Shown here: one piece after another, positions 25,323-33,352 of the stretch
Numbering within the stretch: the stretch's first letter is position 1
Layout of the letters: every line of letters begins with the position of its first letter
Source: Rhodococcus sp. WMMA185
Lineage (GTDB): Bacteria > Actinomycetota > Actinomycetes > Mycobacteriales > Mycobacteriaceae
Direction: 5' to 3'
Length of the DNA: 64,000 nucleotides
Assembly (NCBI RefSeq): GCF_001767395.1
Contig: NZ_CP017014.1
Location: 2,178,501 to 2,242,500 of the forward strand
The notes under the pieces: generated by a model
Databases searched by the model: none
What the model was told of the DNA's origin: nothing
Seen by the model: only the letters and a program-made list of their open reading frames with translations
Made by a program: the position numbers and the translations under genes

Positions 25323-25850
25323 CTACACCTGCCTCAACGTGACATTGAACTCGGACAAGTCGACCTGCACCGCCTGCGCCGCCTCACCATCGGTCGCCGG
25401 ATCGAACGTGATGATCACCTTCACATCCACCACCGCACCATCGAACGACGGAGTGATCACCACCCCGCTCGCATCCACCGGCACCGGAGCACCCCCCGAC
25501 GTCGCGGTGATCTTGTGCTCGACCACCCCGGAGAACGCCTCATCCCCCACGATGGTGGCCTCGTCAACCGCCAGACTCGCCCGCAGATTCGTGCCCTGCG
25601 CAGTCACCTGGAAACTCGCCCGATACGTCAACACATCCCCGGGCACCGCTCGGAAGTCGGTCACCTCGATCGGACCATTCTGATCCGCCCACGCCGGCGT
25701 ATCGAGCTGCGACAAAGCCAGAGCACCCGCCCCGATCGCACCACCACCGACACCCGTGGCCGCGTTCCACGCGGCCATCGTGCCCGCACCCCCGGCCAAC
25801 AACACCGTCGCCGCACCCGCAGCAACCGCGCCCTTCAACTTGTTGTTCAT
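25323..25850 (-). CDS. G3: alternate signal-mediated exported protein (copy B)
   Basis: Identical to the 175-residue G3 at 18871. Confidence 0.83.
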   Translation of the reverse strand: MNNKLKGAVAAGAATVLLAGGAGTMAAWNAATGVGGGAIGAGALALSQLDTPAWADQNGPIEVTDFRAVPGDVLTYRASFQVTAQGTNLRASLAVDEATIVGDEAFSGVVEHKITATSGGAPVPVDASGVVITPSFDGAVVDVKVIITFDPATDGEAAQAVQVDLSEFNVTLRQV

Positions 25851-25926
25851 CACCTGGTCAACTTTCGTCGGACCCCAACAGGGGCAGAAGAATTCGGTCC
25901 CATCACCGGCACCACAGCAAAGCCGG

Positions 25927-27579
25927 TCACTTCTGGACCAGGTCCGCGATGAACACCGGCAGCTCAACGGACTCCGGATCCACCGCAGACTTATCCCAAC
26001 CGCTCGACGCCCCGACCAGGAACAACTCACCGGAATCGACGACCCACAACTCATCCGAATCGGCCGCCCACTGCACCGCAGCGTCCTCACCGACCGCGAA
26101 GTCCGCCACCACCGAACCCGACTCGCCCGTGATCACCAACTGCGACGACGTCACCGCCGCCACAAAGTTCCCCGACGCCGACATATTCACAATCGCCGAA
26201 CCACCACCAGCAGACGACGAACCCCCACCACTGCCGGTGTCCACCGAATCATCCGGAGCCTCCGTCGTATCCGGGGCCTCCGTCGTCGGCTCATCCGCGG
26301 CCAAGTCTGCCGACGCCACACTCATACTCTTCGACGACAAGCCCTGGGTAGCCGACTGAACATTCTCACTGCTCGGGTTGGCCTTGTACTTCTCGCCGCC
26401 CTTACAGGAGGCATCCGCAATCGTATGGGCCTGAACACCCCAGCCGCGGTAACCGGTCGACGTGTTCGGGCCATTGATGGTATGCACCTCGACGGTGTAC
26501 CGCCGGGCAGTGTCCTCAATGTCGAACCACCCGGTATTCGTATTCGACGTGTTGGACTTGATGGTCTGAGTCCTGCCGCCACTGTCACGGCGCGCGATCA
26601 CCTTGTAGGTGTACTCCTCCCCCAACGGTGTCTCCCCGAGGCGGTCCCACGACAGCTTCACGCTCCTGAAGCCCGTCCAACCGTCTGTTTGGCACTTCAT
26701 ACCCGAGACCACCGGGGTGGGGTAGAAGTTCGAGATCGCCGTGAACGTGCTCGCCGCAGACCCGGTATCGGTAAACGCCGCAGCCGTACCCGACGTCGCC
26801 CCAACCAAAGCCGCCACACCAACCGCACCCAACGCCATCAGAGGCCTCGCCGGCAACACACGGGACCGACGAATCCGCGCAGGGCGGAGGCGCATCGCCA
26901 GAGTCCGGGTCTTGGTCACCGGTGCCACCGGCATCTCGAACTGCTGCGTCGGCGCCTCGTCCACATCACCGCGTACCACCGACTCCTCCTCTGCCTCTGT
27001 CTCTGCATCTGCCTTTGGCTCGCCAGGCTTCTCGCCCCCGGATCCGTCACCACTCGGACCGTCGTCATCCTTACGCGCGGCAGGACGGAACGCGACCACC
27101 ATCAAACTGCCCACAAAGGCGCCACCGAGGAAGATCGCCACCGGCGACGACAACCACGCCACCACATACCCCAGCGAGGGAACACTGAAGAACACCCGAT
27201 CCGCCTCGGACACCGTGTACGGAGACAGATCCGCATCCTTGTTCGCATCACCCTTGAGGATCAACACCGAAGAACTCGCGTTCGACGACACGATCTCCTC
27301 AACCCGGTGCGTGATCCGAGTGCCCTGCTCATTGAGCACACTCACCACATCACCGACCGCCAGATCCGACGCCGGCACCGCCCGCGACAACGCCAACGAA
27401 CCCGTGGGGATATCCGGAGACATCGACCCCGACCGGAACACCAACGGCTTGATCCCGAAGAAGAACGACGCCGACGCAGCCAACACACAAATCAAGCCCG
27501 CGATCGCCCCCACATTCAAGGCGATATCACGAACAGGAAGCTTACGACCCGACCCAGTCGGATTTCCTTGCGCACTCAT
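25927..27579 (-). CDS. G2 long form: signal peptidase I domain fused to SipW-type signal and fibronectin-like region (operon B)
   Basis: A 550-residue fusion. Residues about 15-165 are an ER/SipW-type signal peptidase I: transmembrane segment 20-45, catalytic Ser52 (SGSMSP), His91 (RITHR, His in place of the usual bacterial Lys), Asp111 (KGDANKD) and a second membrane segment 137-165. A charged linker (170-225) leads to a third hydrophobic segment, 246-268, ending AAAFTD like a SipW-type signal. A fibronectin III-like region, a Thr/Glu/Pro linker and the TolB-blade-like C-terminus follow. Peptidase and probable substrate thus share one chain. The last about 330 bp are identical to the short forms, so the gene is a recombinant. 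ATG 27579 lies 5 nt after the G1 stop. Confidence 0.83.
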   Translation of the reverse strand: MSAQGNPTGSGRKLPVRDIALNVGAIAGLICVLAASASFFFGIKPLVFRSGSMSPDIPTGSLALSRAVPASDLAVGDVVSVLNEQGTRITHRVEEIVSSNASSSVLILKGDANKDADLSPYTVSEADRVFFSVPSLGYVVAWLSSPVAIFLGGAFVGSLMVVAFRPAARKDDDGPSGDGSGGEKPGEPKADAETEAEEESVVRGDVDEAPTQQFEMPVAPVTKTRTLAMRLRPARIRRSRVLPARPLMALGAVGVAALVGATSGTAAAFTDTGSAASTFTAISNFYPTPVVSGMKCQTDGWTGFRSVKLSWDRLGETPLGEEYTYKVIARRDSGGRTQTIKSNTSNTNTGWFDIEDTARRYTVEVHTINGPNTSTGYRGWGVQAHTIADASCKGGEKYKANPSSENVQSATQGLSSKSMSVASADLAADEPTTEAPDTTEAPDDSVDTGSGGGSSSAGGGSAIVNMSASGNFVAAVTSSQLVITGESGSVVADFAVGEDAAVQWAADSDELWVVDSGELFLVGASSGWDKSAVDPESVELPVFIADLVQK

Positions 27580-27584
27580 GATGT

Positions 27585-28193
27585 TCAAGCCGTCGTCGCG
27601 TTAAAGTTGAATGAAACCTGCACCGACTTGTTCTGGGCAGAGTTCGGTGCGTCCGGATGCAACCTCATCTGGATGCACAAGTTCTCGCTCTGTCCCGGTG
27701 CCAGCGTCCTCGGCCCGTCGAACGGATCCACCGAGTCGCCCTCCACCAGCCACGTATCCGGCCCGAGACGATCGCCGCTGCACAACTCGCCATCCGACGT
27801 ACCATTCGTCACCTTGAACACCATGTGCGGAGCCAAGTCCGACGAGGACGCTGCGGCCAGCATCGTGTAGTTGAACGGCGTCGTTCCGGTGTTCTCCACC
27901 GGCAACTCGGCGGCCACCCGCTCGCCCGGCGACATGTTTTCCTTCGTCAGTGTGGCAAACGCGTACGCGTCCGGATTGCCCTGCTCACCGTCGAGCTGAA
28001 GATCGATCGAACCGGTCGAGAACACACCCGACGTCGCCGTCGCCGTATCACTCCAGGCCGCCAACGTCCCGATCGCGCCGAGACCAAACACGATCCCCAG
28101 CGACGCAACCGCTCGCGGCTTGCTACCCGACATCAACGACCGCGCGCGGGCACCGATCCCCGACGCTGAACTCGAAACCTCTTGACGAGACAT
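27585..28193 (-). CDS. G1: SipW-dependent-type exported protein (operon B variant)
   Basis: A 202-residue G1 with the same N-region and SipW-type signal (GLGAIGTLAAWSDTATATSG) as the other copies but a diverged mature domain (SPGERVAAELPVENTGTTPFNYTMLAA; cysteines in GELCSGD and ENLCIQM). N-terminus and C-terminal NFNATTA are conserved, the middle is not. This pattern suggests subunit diversification at the exposed surface. Confidence 0.83.
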   Translation of the reverse strand: MSRQEVSSSASGIGARARSLMSGSKPRAVASLGIVFGLGAIGTLAAWSDTATATSGVFSTGSIDLQLDGEQGNPDAYAFATLTKENMSPGERVAAELPVENTGTTPFNYTMLAAASSSDLAPHMVFKVTNGTSDGELCSGDRLGPDTWLVEGDSVDPFDGPRTLAPGQSENLCIQMRLHPDAPNSAQNKSVQVSFNFNATTA

Positions 28194-28339
28194 TGTTGCT
28201 ATGCCTTTCCTGATTCATTTTGCAGGGGTGCCGGCAACCCGGATGTACACGAAAACGGGCGTGCCCGTGGCGATGTCATGAATTTCTATCACGATGAACG
28301 GAAGAACGTTCCAGGTTCACACGCTCATCGACCAACAAA

Positions 28340-28354
28340 CTGGTCGCTTGTCCA
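28340..28354 (-). promoter_or_regulatory. TGGAC-box of operon B
   Basis: On the minus strand TGGACAAGCGACCAG, 66 nt upstream of GTGATAGAAA, the same spacing as in operons C and D although the intervening sequence has changed. Confidence 0.6.
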
Positions 28355-28407
28355 CTTTTCTTTCAAGACGGATGCCGAGCCGACGAAAAGACTCGACGCC
28401 CTACACC

Positions 28408-29004
28408 TCAGGTGCCGGTGTCGGCGGACTCTCGACCCTTAGATCGTGAACGGTCCCGCCCGGCGCCGACGAACATGAAGCCCGCATAGCCCAGGAGCCC
28501 GACGACCACGACCGTAACCATCAGCGTTCGCTGCTGACCGGTGATCAGACTGTTCACGTATCCCATATACGGGACGCTGTACCACACCTTTCCTCTGACC
28601 TGCTCGGGAACGACAGGGTTGGCATCAGGCGAAGGATTGGCGTCGCCCTGGGTTACGTAGGTGGTTTCGCCCTGCGAGTTCTTGCGCACCATGATGATTC
28701 GGTGAGTAACTACCTCAGGGTTGCCCGACTCCTTCTGGAACGTGATCGCATCGCCGGCCTTCAGCGCGGCCGGATCGTCCGGCTTGACCACGATCAGAGC
28801 CCCCGGCGGGTAAGTGGGCACCATTGAACCGGTGAGCACGGTATAGGGCGTCGCCCCCGCGATTCGGGGAATAACGATCGTCAGCGCAAGAATGGCTATG
28901 AGTACCAAGAGCAACAGCCAGGAGGCTATGCTCTTGATCCAGCCCCACACGCTGGTGTCCTGTTCGTCGACGTCTTGCTTGACGCCTTCTACCGTGTGGT
29001 TCAT
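28408..29004 (-). CDS. sipW: SipW-type signal peptidase I (Ser-His-Asp, ER type)
   Basis: A 198-residue membrane peptidase that removes alternate-type signal peptides at the outer face of the membrane. Transmembrane segment about 27-47, then Ser60 (TGSMVPTYPPG), His101 (VVTHRII) and Asp121 (TQGDANPSPD) give the ER/archaeal-type catalytic set. A second transmembrane segment lies near 158-178. Its ATG shares one base with the G4 stop (TGATG). It is the only intact stand-alone sipW in the window and is the last gene of operon A, so it presumably serves all four operons and the gene at 32831. Confidence 0.9.
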   Translation of the reverse strand: MNHTVEGVKQDVDEQDTSVWGWIKSIASWLLLLVLIAILALTIVIPRIAGATPYTVLTGSMVPTYPPGALIVVKPDDPAALKAGDAITFQKESGNPEVVTHRIIMVRKNSQGETTYVTQGDANPSPDANPVVPEQVRGKVWYSVPYMGYVNSLITGQQRTLMVTVVVVGLLGYAGFMFVGAGRDRSRSKGRESADTGT

Positions 29005-29552
29005 CAGGATTCGGCCCCGAACACGAACGACGCCGTAGTGCTCTCATTCGGCTGCGCATCCTCACCGACCGTGCCCCGCATACACAACACCTCACTAGCC
29101 CCCGGCTCCACCATCCGCCACTGAGGTGCCGCCGGCGCCTGCGCACCAATCAACGGCCCGTCATAGACCACCGTGGCCGCCACCGGATCACCCTCCGCAG
29201 GACACGCCTCAGGCGAATCCACCACGAACACCGTCAAATCCAACGGCACCGCAGCATTCGACTGCATCGCATCCTGCAACCGGTACTTCATCACCACATC
29301 ACCAGAATTGATGATCGGAATCGGCGCCTGCGCATACTGACCCCCACCCAGGCCCTCCTTCGCCAACGCCTCGAACGGGTAATCGGTCACCCCCGCACCA
29401 CCGACCGCCAAATCCAACGTGCCCGACGAAATCGAACCGGGACTGAGCGTCTCGGTCTGACTCCACAACGCACCAGTCTGCTGCGACGACATCAACGCCA
29501 CCCCAGCCACCGCCGCACCACCAACAGCCACCCACCGAGTCTTGTTCGACAT
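29004..29552 (-). CDS. G4: SipW-dependent-type exported protein (operon A)
   Basis: The same 182-residue protein as at 18317, here in its probable original setting directly before sipW with a one-base stop/start overlap. Translational coupling would tie peptidase output to substrate output. Confidence 0.84.
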   Translation of the reverse strand: MSNKTRWVAVGGAAVAGVALMSSQQTGALWSQTETLSPGSISSGTLDLAVGGAGVTDYPFEALAKEGLGGGQYAQAPIPIINSGDVVMKYRLQDAMQSNAAVPLDLTVFVVDSPEACPAEGDPVAATVVYDGPLIGAQAPAAPQWRMVEPGASEVLCMRGTVGEDAQPNESTTASFVFGAES

Positions 29553-29557
29553 CAGCC

Positions 29558-30085
29558 CTACACCTGCCTCAACGTGACATTGAACTCGGACAAGTCGACC
29601 TGCACCGCCTGCGCCGCCTCACCATCGGTCGCCGGATCGAACGTGATGATCACCTTCACATCCACCACCGCACCATCGAACGACGGAGTGATCACCACCC
29701 CGCTCGCATCCACCGGCACCGGAGCACCCCCCGACGTCGCGGTGATCTTGTGCTCGACCACCCCGGAGAACGCCTCATCCCCCACGATGGTGGCCTCGTC
29801 AACCGCCAGACTCGCCCGCAGATTCGTGCCCTGCGCAGTCACCTGGAAACTCGCCCGATACGTCAACACATCCCCGGGCACCGCTCGGAAGTCGGTCACC
29901 TCGATCGGACCATTCTGATCCGCCCACGCCGGCGTATCGAGCTGCGACAAAGCCAGAGCACCCGCCCCGATCGCACCACCACCGACCTCCGTGGCCGCGT
30001 TCCACGCGGCCATCGTGCCCGCACCCCCGGCCAACAACACCGTCGCCGCACCCGCAGCAACCGCGCCCTTCAACTTATTGTTCAT
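29558..30085 (-). CDS. G3: alternate signal-mediated exported protein (operon A)
   Basis: A 175-residue G3 differing from the other copies by one visible residue (NAATEVGGG instead of NAATGVGGG). ATG 30085 is preceded by an in-frame GTG; the ATG is kept because the MNNK start is conserved. Confidence 0.84.
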   Translation of the reverse strand: MNNKLKGAVAAGAATVLLAGGAGTMAAWNAATEVGGGAIGAGALALSQLDTPAWADQNGPIEVTDFRAVPGDVLTYRASFQVTAQGTNLRASLAVDEATIVGDEAFSGVVEHKITATSGGAPVPVDASGVVITPSFDGAVVDVKVIITFDPATDGEAAQAVQVDLSEFNVTLRQV

Positions 30086-30154
30086 CACCTGGTCAACTTT
30101 CGTCGGACCCCAACAGGGGCAGAAGACTTCGGACCCATCACCGACACCACAGGA

Positions 30155-32023
30155 CTAGCGGAACAGTTCCGCGACGTAGTCCGGAATCTCATCTGACTCC
30201 GGATCGACCTCGGACTCCTTCCAGCCGCCCGACTTCCCGACTAGGAGCACCTCATCGGAATCGATGATCCACAACTCATCCGAATCCTTCTCCCACTGCA
30301 CCATGGCCTTCTTCCCGACCGAAATGCTCGACAGCTCAACGCCATCCGCATCGGTGATCACCACCTCAGACGACGACACCTCTGCTGCAAAATCGCCCGA
30401 TGCCGATAGATTCGTAATCGCCGAACCACCACTGGTCGGCGAATCCTCCACCGGCTCAACCTCGGTTGTTTCCGGCGTCTCGGTCGTTGTCTCGGGTGTC
30501 TCGGTCGTGGTCTCCGCAGCATCCGTCGTTGTCTCGGGAGCCTCGGTCGTGGTCTCCGCAGCATCCGTCGTTGTCTCGGGAGCCTCGGTCGTGGTCTCCG
30601 CAGCATCCGTCGTTGTCTCGGGAGCCTCGGTCGTGGTCTCCGCAGCATCCGTCGTCGTCTCGGGAGCCTCGGTCGTGGTCTCCGCAGCATCCGTCGTGGT
30701 CTCGGGAGCCTCGGTCGTCGTAGTTGATGCCTCGGTGGTCGATTCGTCCTCCAACCTGTCCGACGCCTCATCAACCGAAGCCATGCTCAGACTCTTCGTG
30801 GCCAGGCCCTGAGGGGCGGCCAGGCCCTGCACGTTCTCGCTGTCGGGGTTGGCGCTGTAGACCTCGCCGCCGTCACAGTAAGTGCGGGTTACCGTCTCTG
30901 CATAGACCTTCTGGCCACGGTAGCCCGTCGACTTGTTCGGGCCGTTCACGGTGTGTATCTCGACATACGTCAGCCTGGCGGTGTCGTTGATGTCGAGCCT
31001 GATCTCCGTGTCGGTGCCGACGTTCTTTCTCAAGTAGACGTGGTTCTTGTTGCTGGAACGCCGCACAAGGACCTCGTACTCGTAGTCGTCTCCGAGGGGG
31101 GTCTTCCCGAGGCTATCCCAGGAGACTATGGCATCCCAGTCGAAGAAGTTACCGACGTCCCTGCAGCTCGTATCCTCGACCACAGGGGTGGGGTAGAAGT
31201 TCGAGATCGCACCGAACGAACTCGCCGCAGACGCGGTATCAGTGAACGCCGCAGCCGTACCCGACGTCGTCGCCACCAAAGCCGACAACCCCACCGCACC
31301 CAACGCCATCAAAGGCCGCGCCGGCAAAGAACGGGACGGTACCAGACGCGTCGCCAGGGTCCGGGTCTTGGTCACCGGTGCAACTGGCATATCCAACTGC
31401 TGCGTCGGCGCATCATCAACATCACCGTGCCCCACCGACTCAGACTCCGACGTCGACTCGGCCTCGGCGGACTTCGCCCCCCCGGAACCCTCACCACTCG
31501 GGTCGTCGTCATCCTTACGCGCGACCGGACGGAACGCGACCACCATCAAACTGCCCACAAAGGCGCCACCGAGGAAGATCGCCACCGGCGACGACAACCA
31601 CGCCACCACATACCCCAGCGACGGAACACTGAAGAACACCCGATCCGCCTCGGACACGGTGTACGGAGACAGATCCGCATCCTTGTTCGCATCACCCTTG
31701 AGGATCAACACCGACGAGTTCGCGTTCGACGACACGATCTCCTCAACCCGGTGCGTGATCCGCGTGCCCTGCTCATTGAGCACACTCACCACATCACCAA
31801 CAGCAAGATCCGACGCCGGCACCGCCCGCGACAACGCCAACGAACCCGTGGGGATATCCGGAGACATCGACCCCGACCGGAACACCAACGGCTTGATCCC
31901 GAAGAAGAACGACGCCGACGCAGCCAACACACAAATCAAGCCCGCGATCGCCCCCACATTCAAGGCGATATCACGAACAGGAAACTTACGACCCGACCCA
32001 GTCGGATTTGCTTGCGCACTCAT
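30155..32023 (-). CDS. G2 long form: signal peptidase I fused to SipW-type signal, fibronectin-like region and mucin-like repeats (operon A)
   Basis: A 622-residue fusion with the same order as at 25927: N-terminal Ser-His-Asp signal peptidase (SGSMSP, RITHR, KGDANKD), second membrane segment, charged linker, SipW-type signal (LVATTSGTAAAFTD) and fibronectin-like region. Its peptidase DNA is about 98% identical to that of operon B by eye, but the secreted part differs. The linker here is a long Thr/Glu/Pro/Ala repeat (ETTTEAPETTTDAA units) before the TolB-blade-like C-terminus (VQWEKDSDELWIIDSDEVLLV). It lies 5 nt after G1. The peptidase may process its own downstream signal or act on G1/G3/G4. 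Confidence 0.83.
   Translation of the reverse strand: MSAQANPTGSGRKFPVRDIALNVGAIAGLICVLAASASFFFGIKPLVFRSGSMSPDIPTGSLALSRAVPASDLAVGDVVSVLNEQGTRITHRVEEIVSSNANSSVLILKGDANKDADLSPYTVSEADRVFFSVPSLGYVVAWLSSPVAIFLGGAFVGSLMVVAFRPVARKDDDDPSGEGSGGAKSAEAESTSESESVGHGDVDDAPTQQLDMPVAPVTKTRTLATRLVPSRSLPARPLMALGAVGLSALVATTSGTAAAFTDTASAASSFGAISNFYPTPVVEDTSCRDVGNFFDWDAIVSWDSLGKTPLGDDYEYEVLVRRSSNKNHVYLRKNVGTDTEIRLDINDTARLTYVEIHTVNGPNKSTGYRGQKVYAETVTRTYCDGGEVYSANPDSENVQGLAAPQGLATKSLSMASVDEASDRLEDESTTEASTTTTEAPETTTDAAETTTEAPETTTDAAETTTEAPETTTDAAETTTEAPETTTDAAETTTEAPETTTDAAETTTETPETTTETPETTEVEPVEDSPTSGGSAITNLSASGDFAAEVSSSEVVITDADGVELSSISVGKKAMVQWEKDSDELWIIDSDEVLLVGKSGGWKESEVDPESDEIPDYVAELFR
30485..30720. repeat. 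42-bp tandem repeat encoding 14-residue mucin-like units
   Basis: About five head-to-tail copies of a 42-bp unit encode ETTTEAPETTTDAA in G2 of operon A, with degenerate TETPETT units at the end. Copies are nearly identical at DNA level. It is Thr-rich, extended and potentially O-glycosylated, and likely to vary in length between isolates. Confidence 0.9.
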
Positions 32024-32028
32024 GATTC

Positions 32029-32646
32029 TCAGGCCGTCGTCGCGTGGAAGTTGAACGAAACGTCTACCGACTTGCCCTCAACGCTGGTCGGCGTGTCCGT
32101 CACCAACCTGATCTGGAAGCACACGTTCTCACTCTCGCCAGGCGCCAACGTCCTCGGCCCGTCGAACAAATCCACCGAACCGTTCTTCACCAGACGCGCT
32201 TGCGGCCCGAGACTGTTGCCGCTGCACCTATTTCCCGAGTCACTATTCGGCTCACCGTCCTCGAGCAGAGTATTCAGGTGTGGAGCCATGTCCGAATTGG
32301 ACGCCGCCGCCGATATCATGTACGTGATGGGCACCGAACCGGTGTTCGTCACCGGCAACGCCGCGGACACCCGATCACCCGGGTACATCCCCGCCGTCGA
32401 AAACTCGGTAAACGCGTACGCGTCCGGATTGCCCTGCTCACCGGCGATCTCCAGATCGATCGAACCGGTCGAGAACACACCCGACGTCGCCGTCGCCGTG
32501 TCACTCCACGCCGCCAACGTCCCAATCGCACCGAGGCCCAACACGATCCCCAACGACGCAACTGCCCGCGGCTTGCTACTCGACATCAACGACCGCGCGC
32601 GGGCACCGAACCCCGACGCTGAACTCGAAACCTCTTGACGAGACAT
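32029..32646 (-). CDS. G1: SipW-dependent-type exported protein (operon A)
   Basis: A 205-residue first gene of operon A, close to the operon C/D G1 in the mature domain (PGDRVSAALPVTNTGSVPITYMISA; cysteines in GNRCSGN and ENVCFQI) but with changes such as DGPRTLAPGESEN shared with the operon B variant. It is thus a mosaic of the two types. SipW-type signal GTLAAWSDTATATSG. Confidence 0.84.
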   Translation of the reverse strand: MSRQEVSSSASGFGARARSLMSSSKPRAVASLGIVLGLGAIGTLAAWSDTATATSGVFSTGSIDLEIAGEQGNPDAYAFTEFSTAGMYPGDRVSAALPVTNTGSVPITYMISAAASNSDMAPHLNTLLEDGEPNSDSGNRCSGNSLGPQARLVKNGSVDLFDGPRTLAPGESENVCFQIRLVTDTPTSVEGKSVDVSFNFHATTA

Positions 32647-32748
32647 TGCTATGCCTTTCCTGATACATCCAGCAACGGCGCCAGTGCGCCGGGGTTAATA
32701 CACGTGTGCGGCCAGGCCTCGAGCGCGGCAGCCGGGGTCGAGACTTGT

Positions 32749-32793
32749 GGCGCGTCGGTCGCCGGCCCTCATTGGGCCGGCGACCGACGCGCC
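32749..32793 (-). terminator. Strong hairpin between the 32.8-kb gene and operon A
   Basis: GGCGCGTCGGTCGCCGGCCC and its complement form a perfect 20-bp stem with a 5-nt loop. It lies downstream of the gene at 32831 and upstream of G1, so the former is probably a separate transcript and operon A depends on its own promoter or readthrough. A second small stem (CCCAACC/GGTTGGG) lies at about 32800-32820. Confidence 0.85.
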
Positions 32794-32830
32794 GGGGGTG
32801 CCCAACCGGAAAATGGTTGGGCGGAAACTA

Positions 32831-33352
32831 CTAGGCGTCCTGCTGCAGCGTGACGCTGAAGTCAGTCAAGTCGACGGACTCGCCCTGAGCGACGTTGCCG
32901 GTCACATCGTTGAACGTGATCTTCACCTCGACGTCCACGATCTCGCCGTTGTTGGCGCTGGTGATGGTACCGCCCGCGAGATCCACGTCACCGATCTTTG
33001 CGCTGGTCTCCAGCACCAATGCATCCTTGAGGGCACCGTCACCCTCGATCGAGCTCGCGTCGGCCGTCAGCGTCGCGGACAGGTTGTCACCCTGGGCGCC
33101 GATGGTGAAGCTCTGGCTGTAGGTGAGGACATCGCCGGGCACCGCCAAGAACTGGGAGATGTTCTCGATGGTGTCGCCATCGCTGTCCTTCCAACCTGCC
33201 GCGTCACCCGCCGAAAGCGAGAGGGTACCGGACTGGACGGCGCCCCCGCCGATGGTCTCCGAGTCGTTCCACGCGGCCATGGTGCCCGCTCCACCGGCGA
33301 GAAGGAGTGCGGCGGCACCGGCGGCGATGGCACCCTTGGTCTGCTTGTTCAT
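32831..33352 (-). CDS. Alternate signal-mediated exported protein (G3 paralogue)
   Basis: A 173-residue protein beginning MNKQTKGAIAAGAAALLLAGGAGTMAAWND, the same alternate signal type as G3. The mature domain follows the G3 pattern (FLAVPGDVLTYSQSFTIGAQGDNL, VDVEVKITFNDVT, FSVTLQQDA) at lower identity and lacks cysteines. It may be the major or founding subunit, since it stands alone with its own promoter and terminator. A GGG-containing leader similar to that of G3 precedes ATG 33352. Confidence 0.85.
   Translation of the reverse strand: MNKQTKGAIAAGAAALLLAGGAGTMAAWNDSETIGGGAVQSGTLSLSAGDAAGWKDSDGDTIENISQFLAVPGDVLTYSQSFTIGAQGDNLSATLTADASSIEGDGALKDALVLETSAKIGDVDLAGGTITSANNGEIVDVEVKITFNDVTGNVAQGESVDLTDFSVTLQQDA

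Larger units (their letters stand above)
24653..26255. repeat. Third, partial copy of the tandem repeat
   Basis: Identical to 21427-23029 of unit 2 through G4, G3 and the 3' end of G2. It diverges inside the acidic linker of G2 (around 26256), where a different, long-form G2 takes over. About 1.6 kb of the 3.2 kb is shared. Confidence 0.88.
28991..30126. repeat. Dispersed fourth copy of the G3-G4 segment
   Basis: This matches 18304-19439 nearly base for base. The few differences I see include a Gly-to-Glu codon near 29987, a silent change in the MNNK start region, and several 3' of 30110. It contains G4, G3 and the G2-G3 spacer. Here G4 runs into an intact sipW, unlike in the other copies. 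Confidence 0.88.

Noticed and set aside
18201..26255. Evenly spaced identical sequences considered as a CRISPR-like array or composite transposon
   Set aside because: Units are 3.2 kb with whole operons, no short repeats with spacers, and no transposase or terminal inverted repeats at the edges.
25756..27870. 704-codon plus-strand open frame across operon B
   Set aside because: Antisense to G1, G2 and G3, with extreme Arg/His content. The sense genes have signal peptides and catalytic motifs, so this is a compositional shadow.
30264..30812. Plus-strand frame with a VVVSGASVVVSAAS repeat looking like a surface protein
   Set aside because: It is the complement of the 42-bp Thr/Glu repeat of G2 and has no other support.
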